Assembly (NCBI RefSeq): GCF_004362825.1
Contig: NZ_SNXZ01000004.1
Coordinates: 248,001 to 312,000, forward strand
Source of the DNA: Labedaea rhizosphaerae
Lineage (GTDB): Bacteria > Actinomycetota > Actinomycetes > Mycobacteriales > Pseudonocardiaceae
Length of the DNA: 64,000 bases
Direction: 5' to 3'
Shown here: positions 43,482 through 51,120 of the stretch, piece after piece
How the letters are laid out: every line of letters starts with the position of its first letter
Position numbering within the stretch: the first letter of the stretch is position 1
Made by a program: the position numbers and the translations under genes
The notes under the pieces: generated by a model
Database searches by the model: none
Told to the model about the DNA's origin: nothing
What the model saw: the letters and a program-made list of their open reading frames with translations, nothing else

Positions 43482-43922
43482 ATGAAGGAATTCGCCTTGG
43501 TACAAGCGCTGGCGGTCGCGAAGAGCGCGCAGGACGTGCCCGCGGCCCTGGAGTTGCTGCACCCGGACATGGAGCTGACGACGCCCGCGTTCGGCACGAC
43601 GGCCCGCGGCATCGCCGCCAACGAGCGCGCGCTGACCCGCTTCTTCGCATCGTTTCCCGACTACGCGGTCACCCTCGACGGGCACGCAAGCGACGGTGAA
43701 AGCCTGACCTGCTGGGGCACCGCCCGCATGACGATGACCGGCACCCGGTTCGGCGTGACGCCCAACGGCCGCCGCGCCGAGGTGCCGGTGTTCATCCAGT
43801 TCCGCTTCGCCGACGGCCTGATCGCCGCGGAACGGTTCTTCTTCGACTTGTCGACGTTGTGCGCCCAGTCCGGCGTGTCGACCGATGCCGTGCGCGGCAA
43901 GCTGTTCGGGGTGAACGCATGA
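43482..43922 (+). CDS. SnoaL-like / NTF2-fold protein
   Basis: A 146-residue protein of the SnoaL/ester-cyclase-like NTF2 superfamily: ALELLHPDMELTTPAFGTTARGIAANERALTRFFASFPDYAVTLDGHASDGESLTCWGTARMTMTG. Members include polyketide cyclases and many enzymes of unknown role. The start is ATG 43482 right after the operator. Its TGA overlaps the next ATG by 4 nt, so it is coupled to the DUF3237 gene. Confidence 0.78.
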   Translation: MKEFALVQALAVAKSAQDVPAALELLHPDMELTTPAFGTTARGIAANERALTRFFASFPDYAVTLDGHASDGESLTCWGTARMTMTGTRFGVTPNGRRAEVPVFIQFRFADGLIAAERFFFDLSTLCAQSGVSTDAVRGKLFGVNA

Positions 43923-44371
43923 CCCTCGACCCCCGCGTCCGGTCCGTGGCGCCGATCGGCGTGCGGCCGCTGTTCGACATCGTGATCGACCTGAACCCGC
44001 GGCTGGACATCGGCGCCGGACCGCTCGGCCGGCGCGTCCTGTTCGGCGCCGCGGGCGGCAGCTTCGACGGTGACCGGCTGCGCGGCGAGGTCCTGCCCGG
44101 CGGCGGTGACTGGGCCCTGTTCCGGCCCGACGGGACCATGACCCTCGACGTCCGGCTGACCTTGCGCACCGACGACGGCGACCTGGTGCACATGACCTAC
44201 GGCGGCCGGTGGGTCCGCCCGGACGGTGTGCCCGGCAATCACTACTTCCGCACCGCCCTGCTGTTCGAGACCGGCGCCGACCGGCTCCAATGGCTCAACG
44301 ACATCGTCTGCGTCGGTTCGGGATACGTCGTCGAGGGCGGCGTCGCTTACCACGTCGCCGAGGTCGTTTGA
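43919..44371 (+). CDS. DUF3237-family protein
   Basis: A 150-residue beta-barrel protein of the DUF3237 family (DFDIVIDLNP-like start, GGSFDGDRLRGEVLPGGGDWALFRPDGTMTLDVRLTLRTDDGDLVHMTYGG, and NHYFRTALLFETGADRLQWLNDIVCVGSGY). Its function is unknown; homologues occur in catabolic and antibiotic clusters. Start ATG 43919 overlaps the previous stop (ATGA), indicating coupling to the SnoaL-like gene. Confidence 0.82.
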   Translation: MTLDPRVRSVAPIGVRPLFDIVIDLNPRLDIGAGPLGRRVLFGAAGGSFDGDRLRGEVLPGGGDWALFRPDGTMTLDVRLTLRTDDGDLVHMTYGGRWVRPDGVPGNHYFRTALLFETGADRLQWLNDIVCVGSGYVVEGGVAYHVAEVV

Positions 44372-44373
44372 CG

Positions 44374-44685
44374 CTATTTCCTGGCGTTGAGGGATTCCTG
44401 GTAAATATCCGCGAACGTGCGTGAGCCCTTGATCAAGTCGTCACAGAAGGCCGCGACGTCGTTGCCGACGAGCTCCAGGACTCCTTTGCCGGCCGCCACG
44501 CCCTCCTCGAAGAAGTCGAGGATCCCCTCGAACAGGGACCCGTCGAGCAACTCGACCGGCCCGACCTTGAAGAAGTAGCGCTGGATCTCGTTGTAGACGA
44601 TCCGGTAGTCCCGTGGGAGCGCTTTGATCCGGGCCACGTGCGCGCGCCAGTACTTCTTGCCGTCGATGATGTCCTTGATTCCCAT
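44374..44685 (-). CDS. DUF1048 protein, second copy of the padR operon
   Basis: A 103-residue helical protein of the DUF1048 family (KKYWRAHVARIKALPRDYRIVYNEIQRYFFKVGPVELLDGSLFEGILDFFEEG). Such proteins nearly always follow a PadR regulator; their role is unknown. It begins 1 bp after the first DUF1048 gene and ends 2 bp before the convergent DUF3237 stop. Start ATG 44685. Confidence 0.82.
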   Translation of the reverse strand: MGIKDIIDGKKYWRAHVARIKALPRDYRIVYNEIQRYFFKVGPVELLDGSLFEGILDFFEEGVAAGKGVLELVGNDVAAFCDDLIKGSRTFADIYQESLNARK

Positions 44686-44686
44686 G

Positions 44687-45043
44687 TCACCCTCCCAGCC
44701 GGCTCAATTTCCGTGCGACGGTCCCGTTCAACTGCTCGCGCCACCGGTCGCGATAGGTCCGAGCGCCGTGCCCGCCGGCGAGCGCCGCGCAGAAACCCGC
44801 GATGTCGTCGCCCAGCACCTCGTGGATGCCAAGCTCGTCGGACGCCGACTCCTCGAGCAGACGCAGCGCACCGTCGAGGATCGGCATGAGGTTGCGACCG
44901 GAGAACCCGCCGTAAGGAAACAGATGAGTTTTGATCTGACTCCACGCCGCCTGGTAGTCGGCAGGCAATTTCGTGGCCCGGGCTTCGAACGCTTTCCATT
45001 CCCGGGTGAGATCGCTGCCGGTGATGGTCTCCCAGAAGTTCAT
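44687..45043 (-). CDS. DUF1048 protein, first copy of the padR operon
   Basis: A 118-residue DUF1048 protein (MNFWETITGSDLTREWKAFEARATKLPADYQAAWSQIKTHLFPYGGFSGRNLMPILDGALRLLEE). It shares the layout of the following gene (short amphipathic start, then W-x-A/K...LP-DY), so the two are old duplicates. Start ATG 45043 overlaps the padR stop by 4 nt (ATGA). Confidence 0.82.
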   Translation of the reverse strand: MNFWETITGSDLTREWKAFEARATKLPADYQAAWSQIKTHLFPYGGFSGRNLMPILDGALRLLEESASDELGIHEVLGDDIAGFCAALAGGHGARTYRDRWREQLNGTVARKLSRLGG

Positions 45044-45366
45044 TCCCCGCCCTCCCTGAGCTTGTCGATCCGTATCGAGATGTACTCCCATTTCGCCCAG
45101 AACGCCTTGAGTTCTTTTCGCCCAGCGTCGTTGAGCCTGTAGAACTTGCGTGGCGGGCCCTGCCCGGACGGTCGCTTCGTGACCTGGACGAGCCCGTTCT
45201 TCTCCAGTCGCAGCAGGATCGTGTACACCGTGCCTTCGACGACGTCGACGAAGCCGAGTTCGTTCAGCCGACGCGTGATGGCGTACCCGTAGATCTCCTC
45301 GCTGCCGATGATCTGCAGCACGCAGCCCTCGAGGGTGCCCTTCAGCATCTCCGTCAGGTCGTCCAT
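45040..45366 (-). CDS. PadR-family transcriptional regulator
   Basis: A 108-residue PadR winged-helix protein: MLKGTLEGCVLQIIGSEEIYGYAITRRLNELGFVDVVEGTVYTILLRLEKNGLVQVTKRPSGQGPPRKFYRLNDAGRKELKAF. It probably represses its own operon with the two DUF1048 genes through the palindrome upstream (45383-45415). Start ATG 45366 with GGGAGGG nearby; 54 further open codons upstream overlap the operator and were rejected. The ABC exporter ends 82 bp upstream and may be under the same control. Confidence 0.9.
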   Translation of the reverse strand: MDDLTEMLKGTLEGCVLQIIGSEEIYGYAITRRLNELGFVDVVEGTVYTILLRLEKNGLVQVTKRPSGQGPPRKFYRLNDAGRKELKAFWAKWEYISIRIDKLREGGE

Positions 45367-45382
45367 CCCGGCCCTCCCGGAC

Positions 45383-45415
45383 GTACCAGTACTCGGTGGC
45401 ACCGAGTACTGGTAC
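45383..45415. promoter_or_regulatory. Perfect 33-bp palindromic operator of padR
   Basis: GTACCAGTACTCGGTG (45383-45398), one central base, then its exact reverse complement CACCGAGTACTGGTAC (45400-45415). A third, degenerate half-site CACCGAGTAGTGGAAC lies at 45423-45438. It stands 17 bp before the padR ATG and 33 bp after the exporter stop, the expected place for autorepression by PadR. Confidence 0.8.
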
Positions 45416-45448
45416 ACGGTATCACCGAGTAGTGGAACTGCCCAGCGC

Positions 45449-46294
45449 TCAGGTGAGCAGGAGTTTGCCCAGGCGCTTGGACGCCACCACCAGGCCGATG
45501 ACCGCCATGACGGCGAAGTACGCCACATGCCCGAGCATCGACCAGCCGACGACGCCGCTGGTCAGGCCCCGCATGAGCTCGATGCCGTGGTACAGCGGGA
45601 GGCACTCGACGACGACCTGGATCGGACCCGGGTACACGGTGACCGGGTAGAACGTGGTCGAGAACAGGAACATCGGCACGATCGACAGCTGGACCAGGTC
45701 GAAGTCCTGCCAGGAACGCATGAACGTCGTCGCGCCCATGCCGATCGCGGCGAAGCCCAGGGAGATCAGCAGGGCCGCGGGCAGCGCCAGGATCGCCCAC
45801 CACGAAGAGAGCAGGCCGAAGACCGCCATCACGACGAGGAACCCCGTCGAGTAGAGGCCGCCGCGGATCAGCGCCCAGCTGATCTCGCCCATGGCGACGT
45901 CGACCGGGCCCAGCGGCGTGGCCAGCATCGCGTCGTAGAGCTTGCCGTACTTGAACTTGAAGAAGACGTTGAACGTGGCGTCGTAGACCGCGCCGTTCAT
46001 GGCCGAGGACGCCAGCAGCGCCGGGGCCACGAACGCCGTGTAGCTGATCAGCTGGCCGTTCGGACCGACCACGTCACCGGTCAGCTTGCTGAAGCCGACA
46101 CCCAGCGCCACCAGGTAGAACAGCGGCTCGGCGAAGCCGGAGAAGATCACCATCCAGCCGCGGCTGTATACCTTCAAGGCGCGCTCGATGACGACGTTGG
46201 CCCGGCCCGCGTACGACGCGGACGGCAGGATGCGCAGCAAGAGCCCGCGTGGTTCGGGGGTGGTGGCCGGTTCGGCGCGCACGTCGGTGGTCAC
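45449..46294 (-). CDS. ABC-2 type permease of a daunorubicin-resistance-like exporter (second permease)
   Basis: A 281-residue six-helix ABC-2 permease: MVIFSGFAEPLFYLVALGVGFSKL, FVAPALLASSAMNGAVYDATFNVFFKFKYGKLYDAMLATPLGPVDVAMGEI, LSIVPMFLFSTTFYPVTVYPGPIQVVVECLPLYHGIELMRGL. It resembles DrrB/NodJ-type exporters. GTG 46294 stands 1 bp after the previous permease stop. Together with the next two genes upstream it forms a transporter with two different permeases and one ATPase, substrate unknown. Confidence 0.9.
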   Translation of the reverse strand: MTTDVRAEPATTPEPRGLLLRILPSASYAGRANVVIERALKVYSRGWMVIFSGFAEPLFYLVALGVGFSKLTGDVVGPNGQLISYTAFVAPALLASSAMNGAVYDATFNVFFKFKYGKLYDAMLATPLGPVDVAMGEISWALIRGGLYSTGFLVVMAVFGLLSSWWAILALPAALLISLGFAAIGMGATTFMRSWQDFDLVQLSIVPMFLFSTTFYPVTVYPGPIQVVVECLPLYHGIELMRGLTSGVVGWSMLGHVAYFAVMAVIGLVVASKRLGKLLLT

Positions 46295-46295
46295 C

Positions 46296-47129
46296 TCACA
46301 CCGCCAGCCTGCGCTGGAACTGGCGTGCCGCCAGCCATGCGCCCAGCCCGAACAACGCCAGCAAGTACGCCGTGTGGCCGAGCACCGGCCACAGGTGCAT
46401 CCGCCCGAAGACCGCCGCCCTGGTCAGCTCGGTGCCGTGCCAGAGCGGGGTGAGCCACGCGATCGGGCGCAGGTACACCGGCAGCGACGCCACCGGGAAG
46501 AACGTGCCGGCGAACAAGGTCATCGGCAGCACGAGGAACCGGAAGATGTTGTTGAACTGCTGGCCTTCGCGCTCGATCGTGGCCGAGAACGCGACCAGCG
46601 GCGCGGCCAGGCTCATCCCGCACAGCGTCGCGAAGAGCAGGGCGAGCACGACGCCCAGGCCCGACATCGCGCCCAGCAGCATGGCGATCACCAGGTACAC
46701 CGTGCCGGAGATCAGCACCCGCATGCTGATCCACAACAGCTCCCCCGCGGCGATGCGCGCCGGGGACATCGGGGTCGCGCCGATGCCCCAATAGATCTTC
46801 TGCCACTTGAACCCGGCGAGGATCGGGAACGTCGACTCGCTCGCCGCGTTCTGCACCGCGGCCGATGCCAGCAGCGCAGGCGCCAGGTACGCGACGTAGC
46901 GCATGCCCTCGGTGGCCGCGCCCGACTTGACCTGCGTGCCGAACCCGTAGCCGAGCGCGATCAGGAACAGCAACGGCATGAGGATGCTGCTGCCGATCGT
47001 GGCCCGCCAGCCCTTGCGGTACCACGTCCACTTGGCCTCGACGACCAGCCACGCGGCGGCCAGCGGGCCGACGACGCGGCCGGTGCTCGGGCGGACCGCC
47101 AGCGGCGGCCGAACGGTGTCGGTGCTCAT
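46296..47129 (-). CDS. ABC-2 type permease of a daunorubicin-resistance-like exporter (first permease)
   Basis: A 277-residue ABC-2 permease paralogous to its neighbour: WYRKGWRATIGSSILMPLLFLIALGYGFG, YLAPALLASAAVQNAASESTFPILAGFKWQKIYWGIGATPMSPARIAAGEL, LPMTLFAGTFFPVASLPVYLRPIAWLTPLWHGTELTRAAVFG. Start ATG 47129 overlaps the ATPase stop by one base (TGATG). The two permeases probably act as a heterodimer. Confidence 0.9.
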   Translation of the reverse strand: MSTDTVRPPLAVRPSTGRVVGPLAAAWLVVEAKWTWYRKGWRATIGSSILMPLLFLIALGYGFGTQVKSGAATEGMRYVAYLAPALLASAAVQNAASESTFPILAGFKWQKIYWGIGATPMSPARIAAGELLWISMRVLISGTVYLVIAMLLGAMSGLGVVLALLFATLCGMSLAAPLVAFSATIEREGQQFNNIFRFLVLPMTLFAGTFFPVASLPVYLRPIAWLTPLWHGTELTRAAVFGRMHLWPVLGHTAYLLALFGLGAWLAARQFQRRLAV

Positions 47130-48061
47130 CAGTCCACCAGGGTCCGTCCGGTCAGGCGCAGGAACACGTCCTCCAGCGAGCTGCGGCGCACGAGGCCCGA
47201 CAGCGGCCGGACCCCGCGGTTGTGCGCGGCGGCCAGGGCGGCCTCGCCGTCGTGGGCGTAGAGCAGCAACCGGTCGGGCAGCACCTCGGTGCGCTCGGCG
47301 AGGTCGGCCACCTTGGGCTCGGCCGCCGCCTGCTCCCCCGGCGGGAAGCGCAGCTCGAGCACCTCGCGGGTGCAGTAGCGGGCGATCAGCTCGGCCGGGC
47401 TGCCCAGCGCGGCGATCCGGCCGCTGTCCATCACGACCAGCCGGTCGCAAAGCTGCTCGGCCTCGTCCATGTAGTGCGTGGTGACGATCAGCGTGACGCC
47501 GGCCTGCTTGAGCCGGAAAAGCCTGTCCCACAACAGGTGCCGGGCCTGCGGGTCGAGGCCGGTGGTCGGCTCGTCGAGCAGCAGCAGCTCGGGGTCGTTG
47601 ACCAGTGCACGCGCGATGGTCAACCGCCGCTTCATGCCGCCGGAGAGCGAGTCGACCTCGGCGTCGGCGCGGTCGGTGAGCTGGGCGAACTCCAGCAGCT
47701 CGGCCGCCTTGGCCTTGACGTGGGCGCGGCCGAGGCCGAAGTAGCGGCCGTAGACCTGCAGGTTCTGCCGCACGGTCAGCTCGACGTCGAGGTTGTCCTC
47801 CTGCGGCACGACGCCGAGCCGCGCGCGGATCTTCGGCCCGTCGATGTTCGGGTCGAGGCCCAGAACGCTCAGCTCACCACCCGACCGCGGCGACACGCAC
47901 GCGATCATCCGCATGGTCGAGGACTTGCCCGCGCCGTTCGGGCCCAGGAAGCCGAAGGACTCCCCCGGCTGCACCTCGACGTCGATTCCTTTGACGGCCT
48001 GGAATTCGCCGAAGGACTTCAGCAAGCCCTTCGCGCTGACCAGCGCCCCATCGCCACCCAC
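47129..48061 (-). CDS. ABC exporter ATP-binding protein (DrrA-like)
   Basis: A 310-residue ATPase: Walker A GPNGAGKSS, signature LSGGMKRRLTIARALVNDPELLLLDEPTTGLDP with Walker B, and H-loop VTTHYMDEAEQLCD. The C-terminal 80 residues are the DrrA-type regulatory extension. GTG 48061 has TAGGGT (48074-48069) 7 nt before it and no ribosome-binding site, so this operon starts with a leaderless transcript. Longer open frame upstream belongs to the neighbouring gene's shadow. Confidence 0.92.
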   Translation of the reverse strand: MGGDGALVSAKGLLKSFGEFQAVKGIDVEVQPGESFGFLGPNGAGKSSTMRMIACVSPRSGGELSVLGLDPNIDGPKIRARLGVVPQEDNLDVELTVRQNLQVYGRYFGLGRAHVKAKAAELLEFAQLTDRADAEVDSLSGGMKRRLTIARALVNDPELLLLDEPTTGLDPQARHLLWDRLFRLKQAGVTLIVTTHYMDEAEQLCDRLVVMDSGRIAALGSPAELIARYCTREVLELRFPPGEQAAAEPKVADLAERTEVLPDRLLLYAHDGEAALAAAHNRGVRPLSGLVRRSSLEDVFLRLTGRTLVD

Positions 48062-48099
48062 GAGCCGCACCCTAGCGACGGCCACCGACAGGAATCGAC

Positions 48100-48987
48100 T
48101 CAATTGCCGTTCGGCCGGAACTTCCCCAGCTTGGCCTCCAGGGCGGCCAGCTTGGCGCGCACCTTCGCGGCCCGCTCCTCGGCGTCGGCCATCAGGTCGT
48201 CGTCGGCTTCCCGGACCTCGATGCCGTGCGCGGCCGCGGTGGCCACGAGGCACTGGTTGACCGCCGGATCGGCGAGCACCAGCGCGGCCAGCACGCCCGG
48301 AGCCAGCTCGCGGCGGCGGCGCAAGGTGCCCCGGTAGTGCACCTCGGCCGGGATGCGGATGTCGACGTCGCGCCGCTCGAGCTGCTCCTTGGCGGCGGCG
48401 ATCAGCAAGGTCAGCACGGCCTTGCCGACGGCGTCGAGCACGCGCTTGCGCCCCGGGAACCACGGCAGCGGGACGGACTCCAGCTGCTGGTCCACGGCGT
48501 CGGAGAGCAGGTACTCGACGAGGTTGCGGGTGCGGATCTCGGTGACCGAGGACCACTCGACGTCGTCGCCGTCGAACTCGACGGTCTCCTCGGTGATCGC
48601 GAGCCCGCCGTAGCGGTCGAGCTTGCGCACCAGCCCGCGCAGCCGCTTGGGCACCTTCGGGTGCTCGGCGAACAGGTCGCCGATGCCCAGCGACCAGCGG
48701 CCGGTCACCGGTCCGGGGTCCGGCCGCGTGCGCTCGATCAGCGCACGCAGCCTGCCGACCTCCTCAGCGATTTCGGCGACATCGGCGACCGACGCGGCGT
48801 CCTCGGCGGACTCTTCGGTGACGACCTCGGCGATGTCCTCGACCTCCGGCGTCTCCGGCTCGACCGGTTCGACCGCCTCGACTGGGTCGACTGGGTCGAC
48901 GCTGTCCTTGTCGTTCTTGTCGCCCTTGCCGATGACCTGCTTGGCGCCCTGCTTGGCGCGCCGCACCATTCCCCCGATGTCCGGCAT
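48100..48987 (-). CDS. Conserved hypothetical protein downstream of ndk
   Basis: A 295-residue soluble protein. The first 80 residues are low-complexity and acidic (repeats of VDPVDPVEAVEPVEPETPEVED). The remaining part is well folded: GDLFAEHPKVPKRLRGLVRKLDRYGGLAITEETVEFDGDDVEWSSVTEIRTRNLVEYLLSDAVDQQLESVPLPWFPGRKRVLDAV, including a PH-like strand pattern (WSSVTEI). A helical C-terminus follows. I do not recognise a named family. It lies 4 bp after ndk and is probably co-transcribed with it. Confidence 0.7.
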   Translation of the reverse strand: MPDIGGMVRRAKQGAKQVIGKGDKNDKDSVDPVDPVEAVEPVEPETPEVEDIAEVVTEESAEDAASVADVAEIAEEVGRLRALIERTRPDPGPVTGRWSLGIGDLFAEHPKVPKRLRGLVRKLDRYGGLAITEETVEFDGDDVEWSSVTEIRTRNLVEYLLSDAVDQQLESVPLPWFPGRKRVLDAVGKAVLTLLIAAAKEQLERRDVDIRIPAEVHYRGTLRRRRELAPGVLAALVLADPAVNQCLVATAAAHGIEVREADDDLMADAEERAAKVRAKLAALEAKLGKFRPNGN

Positions 48988-48991
48988 GGCT

Positions 48992-49402
48992 TTACAGGTC
49001 CGGGAACCAGAGCTTGACCTCGCGCTCGGCGGACTCGGGCGAGTCGGAACCGTGCACCAGGTTGTACTGCACCTCCATGCCGAAGTCGCCGCGGATGCTG
49101 CCGGTGGCGGCCTTCTCGACCGGGTCGGTGCCGCCGGCCAGCTGGCGGAACGCGGCCGCGGCGCGGGGGCCCTCGACGACGGCCGCGACGACCGGGCCGG
49201 AGGTGATGAACGACAGCAGGTCCTCGTAGAAGCCCTTGCCCGCGTGCTCGGCGTAGTGCTGCTCGGCCAGGTCGCGCTCGACGTTGCGCAGCTCCAGCGC
49301 GACCAGCTTCAGGCCCTTGCGCTCGATGCGCGAGATGACCTCGCCGACCAGGCCGCGGCTCACGCCGTCCGGCTTGACCAGGACAAGGGTGCGCTCAGTC
49401 AC
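48992..49402 (-). CDS. ndk: Nucleoside diphosphate kinase
   Basis: A 136-residue [42 protein letters not shown], the active-site histidine in [16 protein letters not shown], and RGDFG. It equilibrates NTP and dNTP pools. Full standard length. Start ATG 49402. It corresponds to Rv2445c; the upstream neighbour folC is separated here by the inserted + strand YtrA-like pair. Confidence 0.96.
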   Translation of the reverse strand: MTERTLVLVKPDGVSRGLVGEVISRIERKGLKLVALELRNVERDLAEQHYAEHAGKGFYEDLLSFITSGPVVAAVVEGPRAAAAFRQLAGGTDPVEKAATGSIRGDFGMEVQYNLVHGSDSPESAEREVKLWFPDL

Positions 49403-49481
49403 GACTGCTACTCCTCTTCACGGGTTGGGAATCGGCCCAGACAGCTCGTTCCCGGGCGTTGTCAGCGTAGCCAGGGCTCGT

Positions 49482-49529
49482 TTTGTATTGGGCATTGCCT
49501 CATGTGCGTGCTACAGTACTCGATACAAA
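49482..49529 (+). promoter_or_regulatory. Promoter and candidate YtrA operator upstream of the membrane protein/GntR pair
   Basis: A promoter TTGGGC (49488-49493), 18-bp spacer, TACAGT (49512-49517) is flanked by an inverted repeat TTTGTAT (49482-49488) / ATACAAA (49523-49529). A GTACTCGATAC-like motif overlaps the start site. GGGGAGG follows ahead of the ATG at 49546. Confidence 0.5.
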
Positions 49530-49545
49530 CACGGGGAGGTAGCCG

Positions 49546-50307
49546 ATGACCGACGCGCAGAACGCCAGTTGCTGGCTGCGACGCAACGATCTGGGGTGGG
49601 TCACGTTGACGCCCACGCTGACCGAACGCCTCGCGGCGCGCAGGCAGGGGACGCGGGCGGAGATCTGGGCCGTCGCGATCGGGATGGTCCTGCTCGTCGT
49701 CTGGGGTGTGCTGCAACGACGGGCGGGATTAGGACCCGGCCGCACGCCGCTGACCGGGGTCGCCGAGTTCGCGATCTCGGTGCTGGTGCTGGTGTTCGGC
49801 GCGTGGCTCGGCATGCGGGTACAGCGGCGCCGCGAGCGCGAAGTCGCGGCGCGGATGCGCACGCGGGTGACGCATCCCGGCGGACGGACGGTGCGCGGGG
49901 TGCTCGGCCGGTACTACGCCACGGCGGCCGTGCTGATCTATGCGGCCGGGATCGCCGTCGGGGCGGTGGTGGCGGCGGAGTCCGACGAGCGGGCGATCGG
50001 CGTGGCGTTCACGGTGACGGTGGTCGTGCTCGGGATGATCGGCGCGGTGGTGCTGTTCGACGTGCTGCGCAGGCCCGCGCTCGCGGCCGAACGGGAATCC
50101 CTCGCCGTGGACGACGCGTTGCGCCGGATGGATGCGCGCCGGGCGGTCACGCCGTACCCGGTGGTCGTGGCGCTCGTTGCCGGGGTGGCCACGACGCCGG
50201 GGTCGCACGTGCTGTGGTGGCTGATCGGGTACGGCGTGCTGTCGGCGGTGTTATGGGGTGTCGCCGAGCTGCTGACGAAGAGGAGTGCTGCGTGGACGAA
50301 CCGCTGA
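49546..50307 (+). CDS. Integral membrane protein paired with a YtrA-like regulator
   Basis: A 253-residue protein with five or six predicted helices (AEIWAVAIGMVLLVVWGVLQ, GVAEFAISVLVLVFGAWLGMRV, YYATAAVLIYAAGIAVGAVVAA, GVAFTVTVVVLGMIGAVVLFDVL, PYPVVVALVAGVATTPG, WWLIGYGVLSAVLWGVAELL) and basic loops. Its N-terminus contains WVTLTPTLTERLAARR. I do not recognise a named family; similar genes commonly sit next to short GntR regulators. Its 3' end overlaps the regulator start by 16 nt. Confidence 0.75.
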   Translation: MTDAQNASCWLRRNDLGWVTLTPTLTERLAARRQGTRAEIWAVAIGMVLLVVWGVLQRRAGLGPGRTPLTGVAEFAISVLVLVFGAWLGMRVQRRREREVAARMRTRVTHPGGRTVRGVLGRYYATAAVLIYAAGIAVGAVVAAESDERAIGVAFTVTVVVLGMIGAVVLFDVLRRPALAAERESLAVDDALRRMDARRAVTPYPVVVALVAGVATTPGSHVLWWLIGYGVLSAVLWGVAELLTKRSAAWTNR

Positions 50308-50657
50308 TCACCGTGGACGCGGACGCACCGACCCCGCCGTTCGAGCAGGTGCGCACGCAACTCGCGGCGCGGATCAACGACCGGTCGCTCGCGGTCGGGA
50401 CGCGGCTGCCGACGGTCCGGGGCTTGGCCGCCGACCTCGGGCTGGCGGCGAACACCGTGGCCCGCGCCTACCGGGAGCTGGAGGAGGCCGGACTGGTCGA
50501 GACCCGCGGCCGGGCCGGGACGTTCGTTAGCGCGGCAGGGGAACGCAGCCGGGCCGCGGTGCAGCGGGCGGCCGGGGACTACGCGGCGCGGGCGCACGCG
50601 TTGGGGATCTCGCCCACCGAGGCGTTGGCGATCGTGCAGGCGGCTTTACGCGCCTGA
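50292..50657 (+). CDS. GntR-family regulator, YtrA subfamily
   Basis: A 121-residue short GntR protein: PPFEQVRTQLAARINDRSLAVGTRLPTVRGLAADLGLAANTVARAYRELEEAGLVETRGRAGTFVSA, followed by a 35-residue dimerisation tail typical of YtrA. YtrA regulators usually repress their own operon with ABC transporter genes; here only a membrane protein precedes it. GTG 50292 has AGGAG 6 nt upstream and lies inside the previous gene. The open frame from 49284 is spurious. Confidence 0.87.
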   Translation: MDEPLITVDADAPTPPFEQVRTQLAARINDRSLAVGTRLPTVRGLAADLGLAANTVARAYRELEEAGLVETRGRAGTFVSAAGERSRAAVQRAAGDYAARAHALGISPTEALAIVQAALRA

Positions 50658-50715
50658 CGTTCGAACGGTGGCCGAAGCCGAGTGGGTCCTATGTATTCGA
50701 AGGAGGCAGAAGCGG

Positions 50716-51120
50716 TCAGTCCGATGTGGACTGGGGCTGCTGGCTGGCCAGCGTGCCCTCGGCCATCCGGCGCCGGATGTCCTTGCGCAGCCACAACAAG
50801 TAGACCCACACCAAGCCGAACAGGATGCCGAGGCCGCCCAGGGTGAGCACGGCGAGGCCGGACGCGATCATCACGACCTGCAACGCCAGCGCCACCGGGA
50901 TGCCCCACGGCCGGCCCACGACGCCGCACGCCAGGAACATCAGCAACCCCAGCCCGCCAACGAGAATCCCCTGCCAGGTGGCCAGCCCGTCGCCGAGCTT
51001 CGCGACCACGGGGAGGGCGAGCAGCACGACGATCCCTTCCAGGATCAACGTTCCGGCCGCGACGCCGCGGAAGCCCTTCATCGGGTCGGGCGCGGGCTTC
51101 GGGTCGGCAGGCGTGCTCAC
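50716..51120 (-). CDS. DUF4233 membrane protein coupled to folC
   Basis: A 134-residue four-helix membrane protein (MKGFRGVAAGTLILEGIVVLLALPVV, WQGILVGGLGLLMFLACG, PWGIPVALALQVVMIASGLAVLTLGGLGILFGLVWVYLLWLRKDIRRRM). DUF4233 always follows folC in actinobacteria (Rv2446c); role unknown. The GTG at 51120 overlaps the folC stop by 4 nt (GTGA). Confidence 0.87.
   Translation of the reverse strand: MSTPADPKPAPDPMKGFRGVAAGTLILEGIVVLLALPVVAKLGDGLATWQGILVGGLGLLMFLACGVVGRPWGIPVALALQVVMIASGLAVLTLGGLGILFGLVWVYLLWLRKDIRRRMAEGTLASQQPQSTSD

Noticed and set aside
1191-48000. Search by eye for tRNA or rRNA genes in the intergenic gaps.
   Set aside because: No gap showed a T-arm GGTTCGANTCC with a matching acceptor stem, and no rRNA-like sequence was seen.
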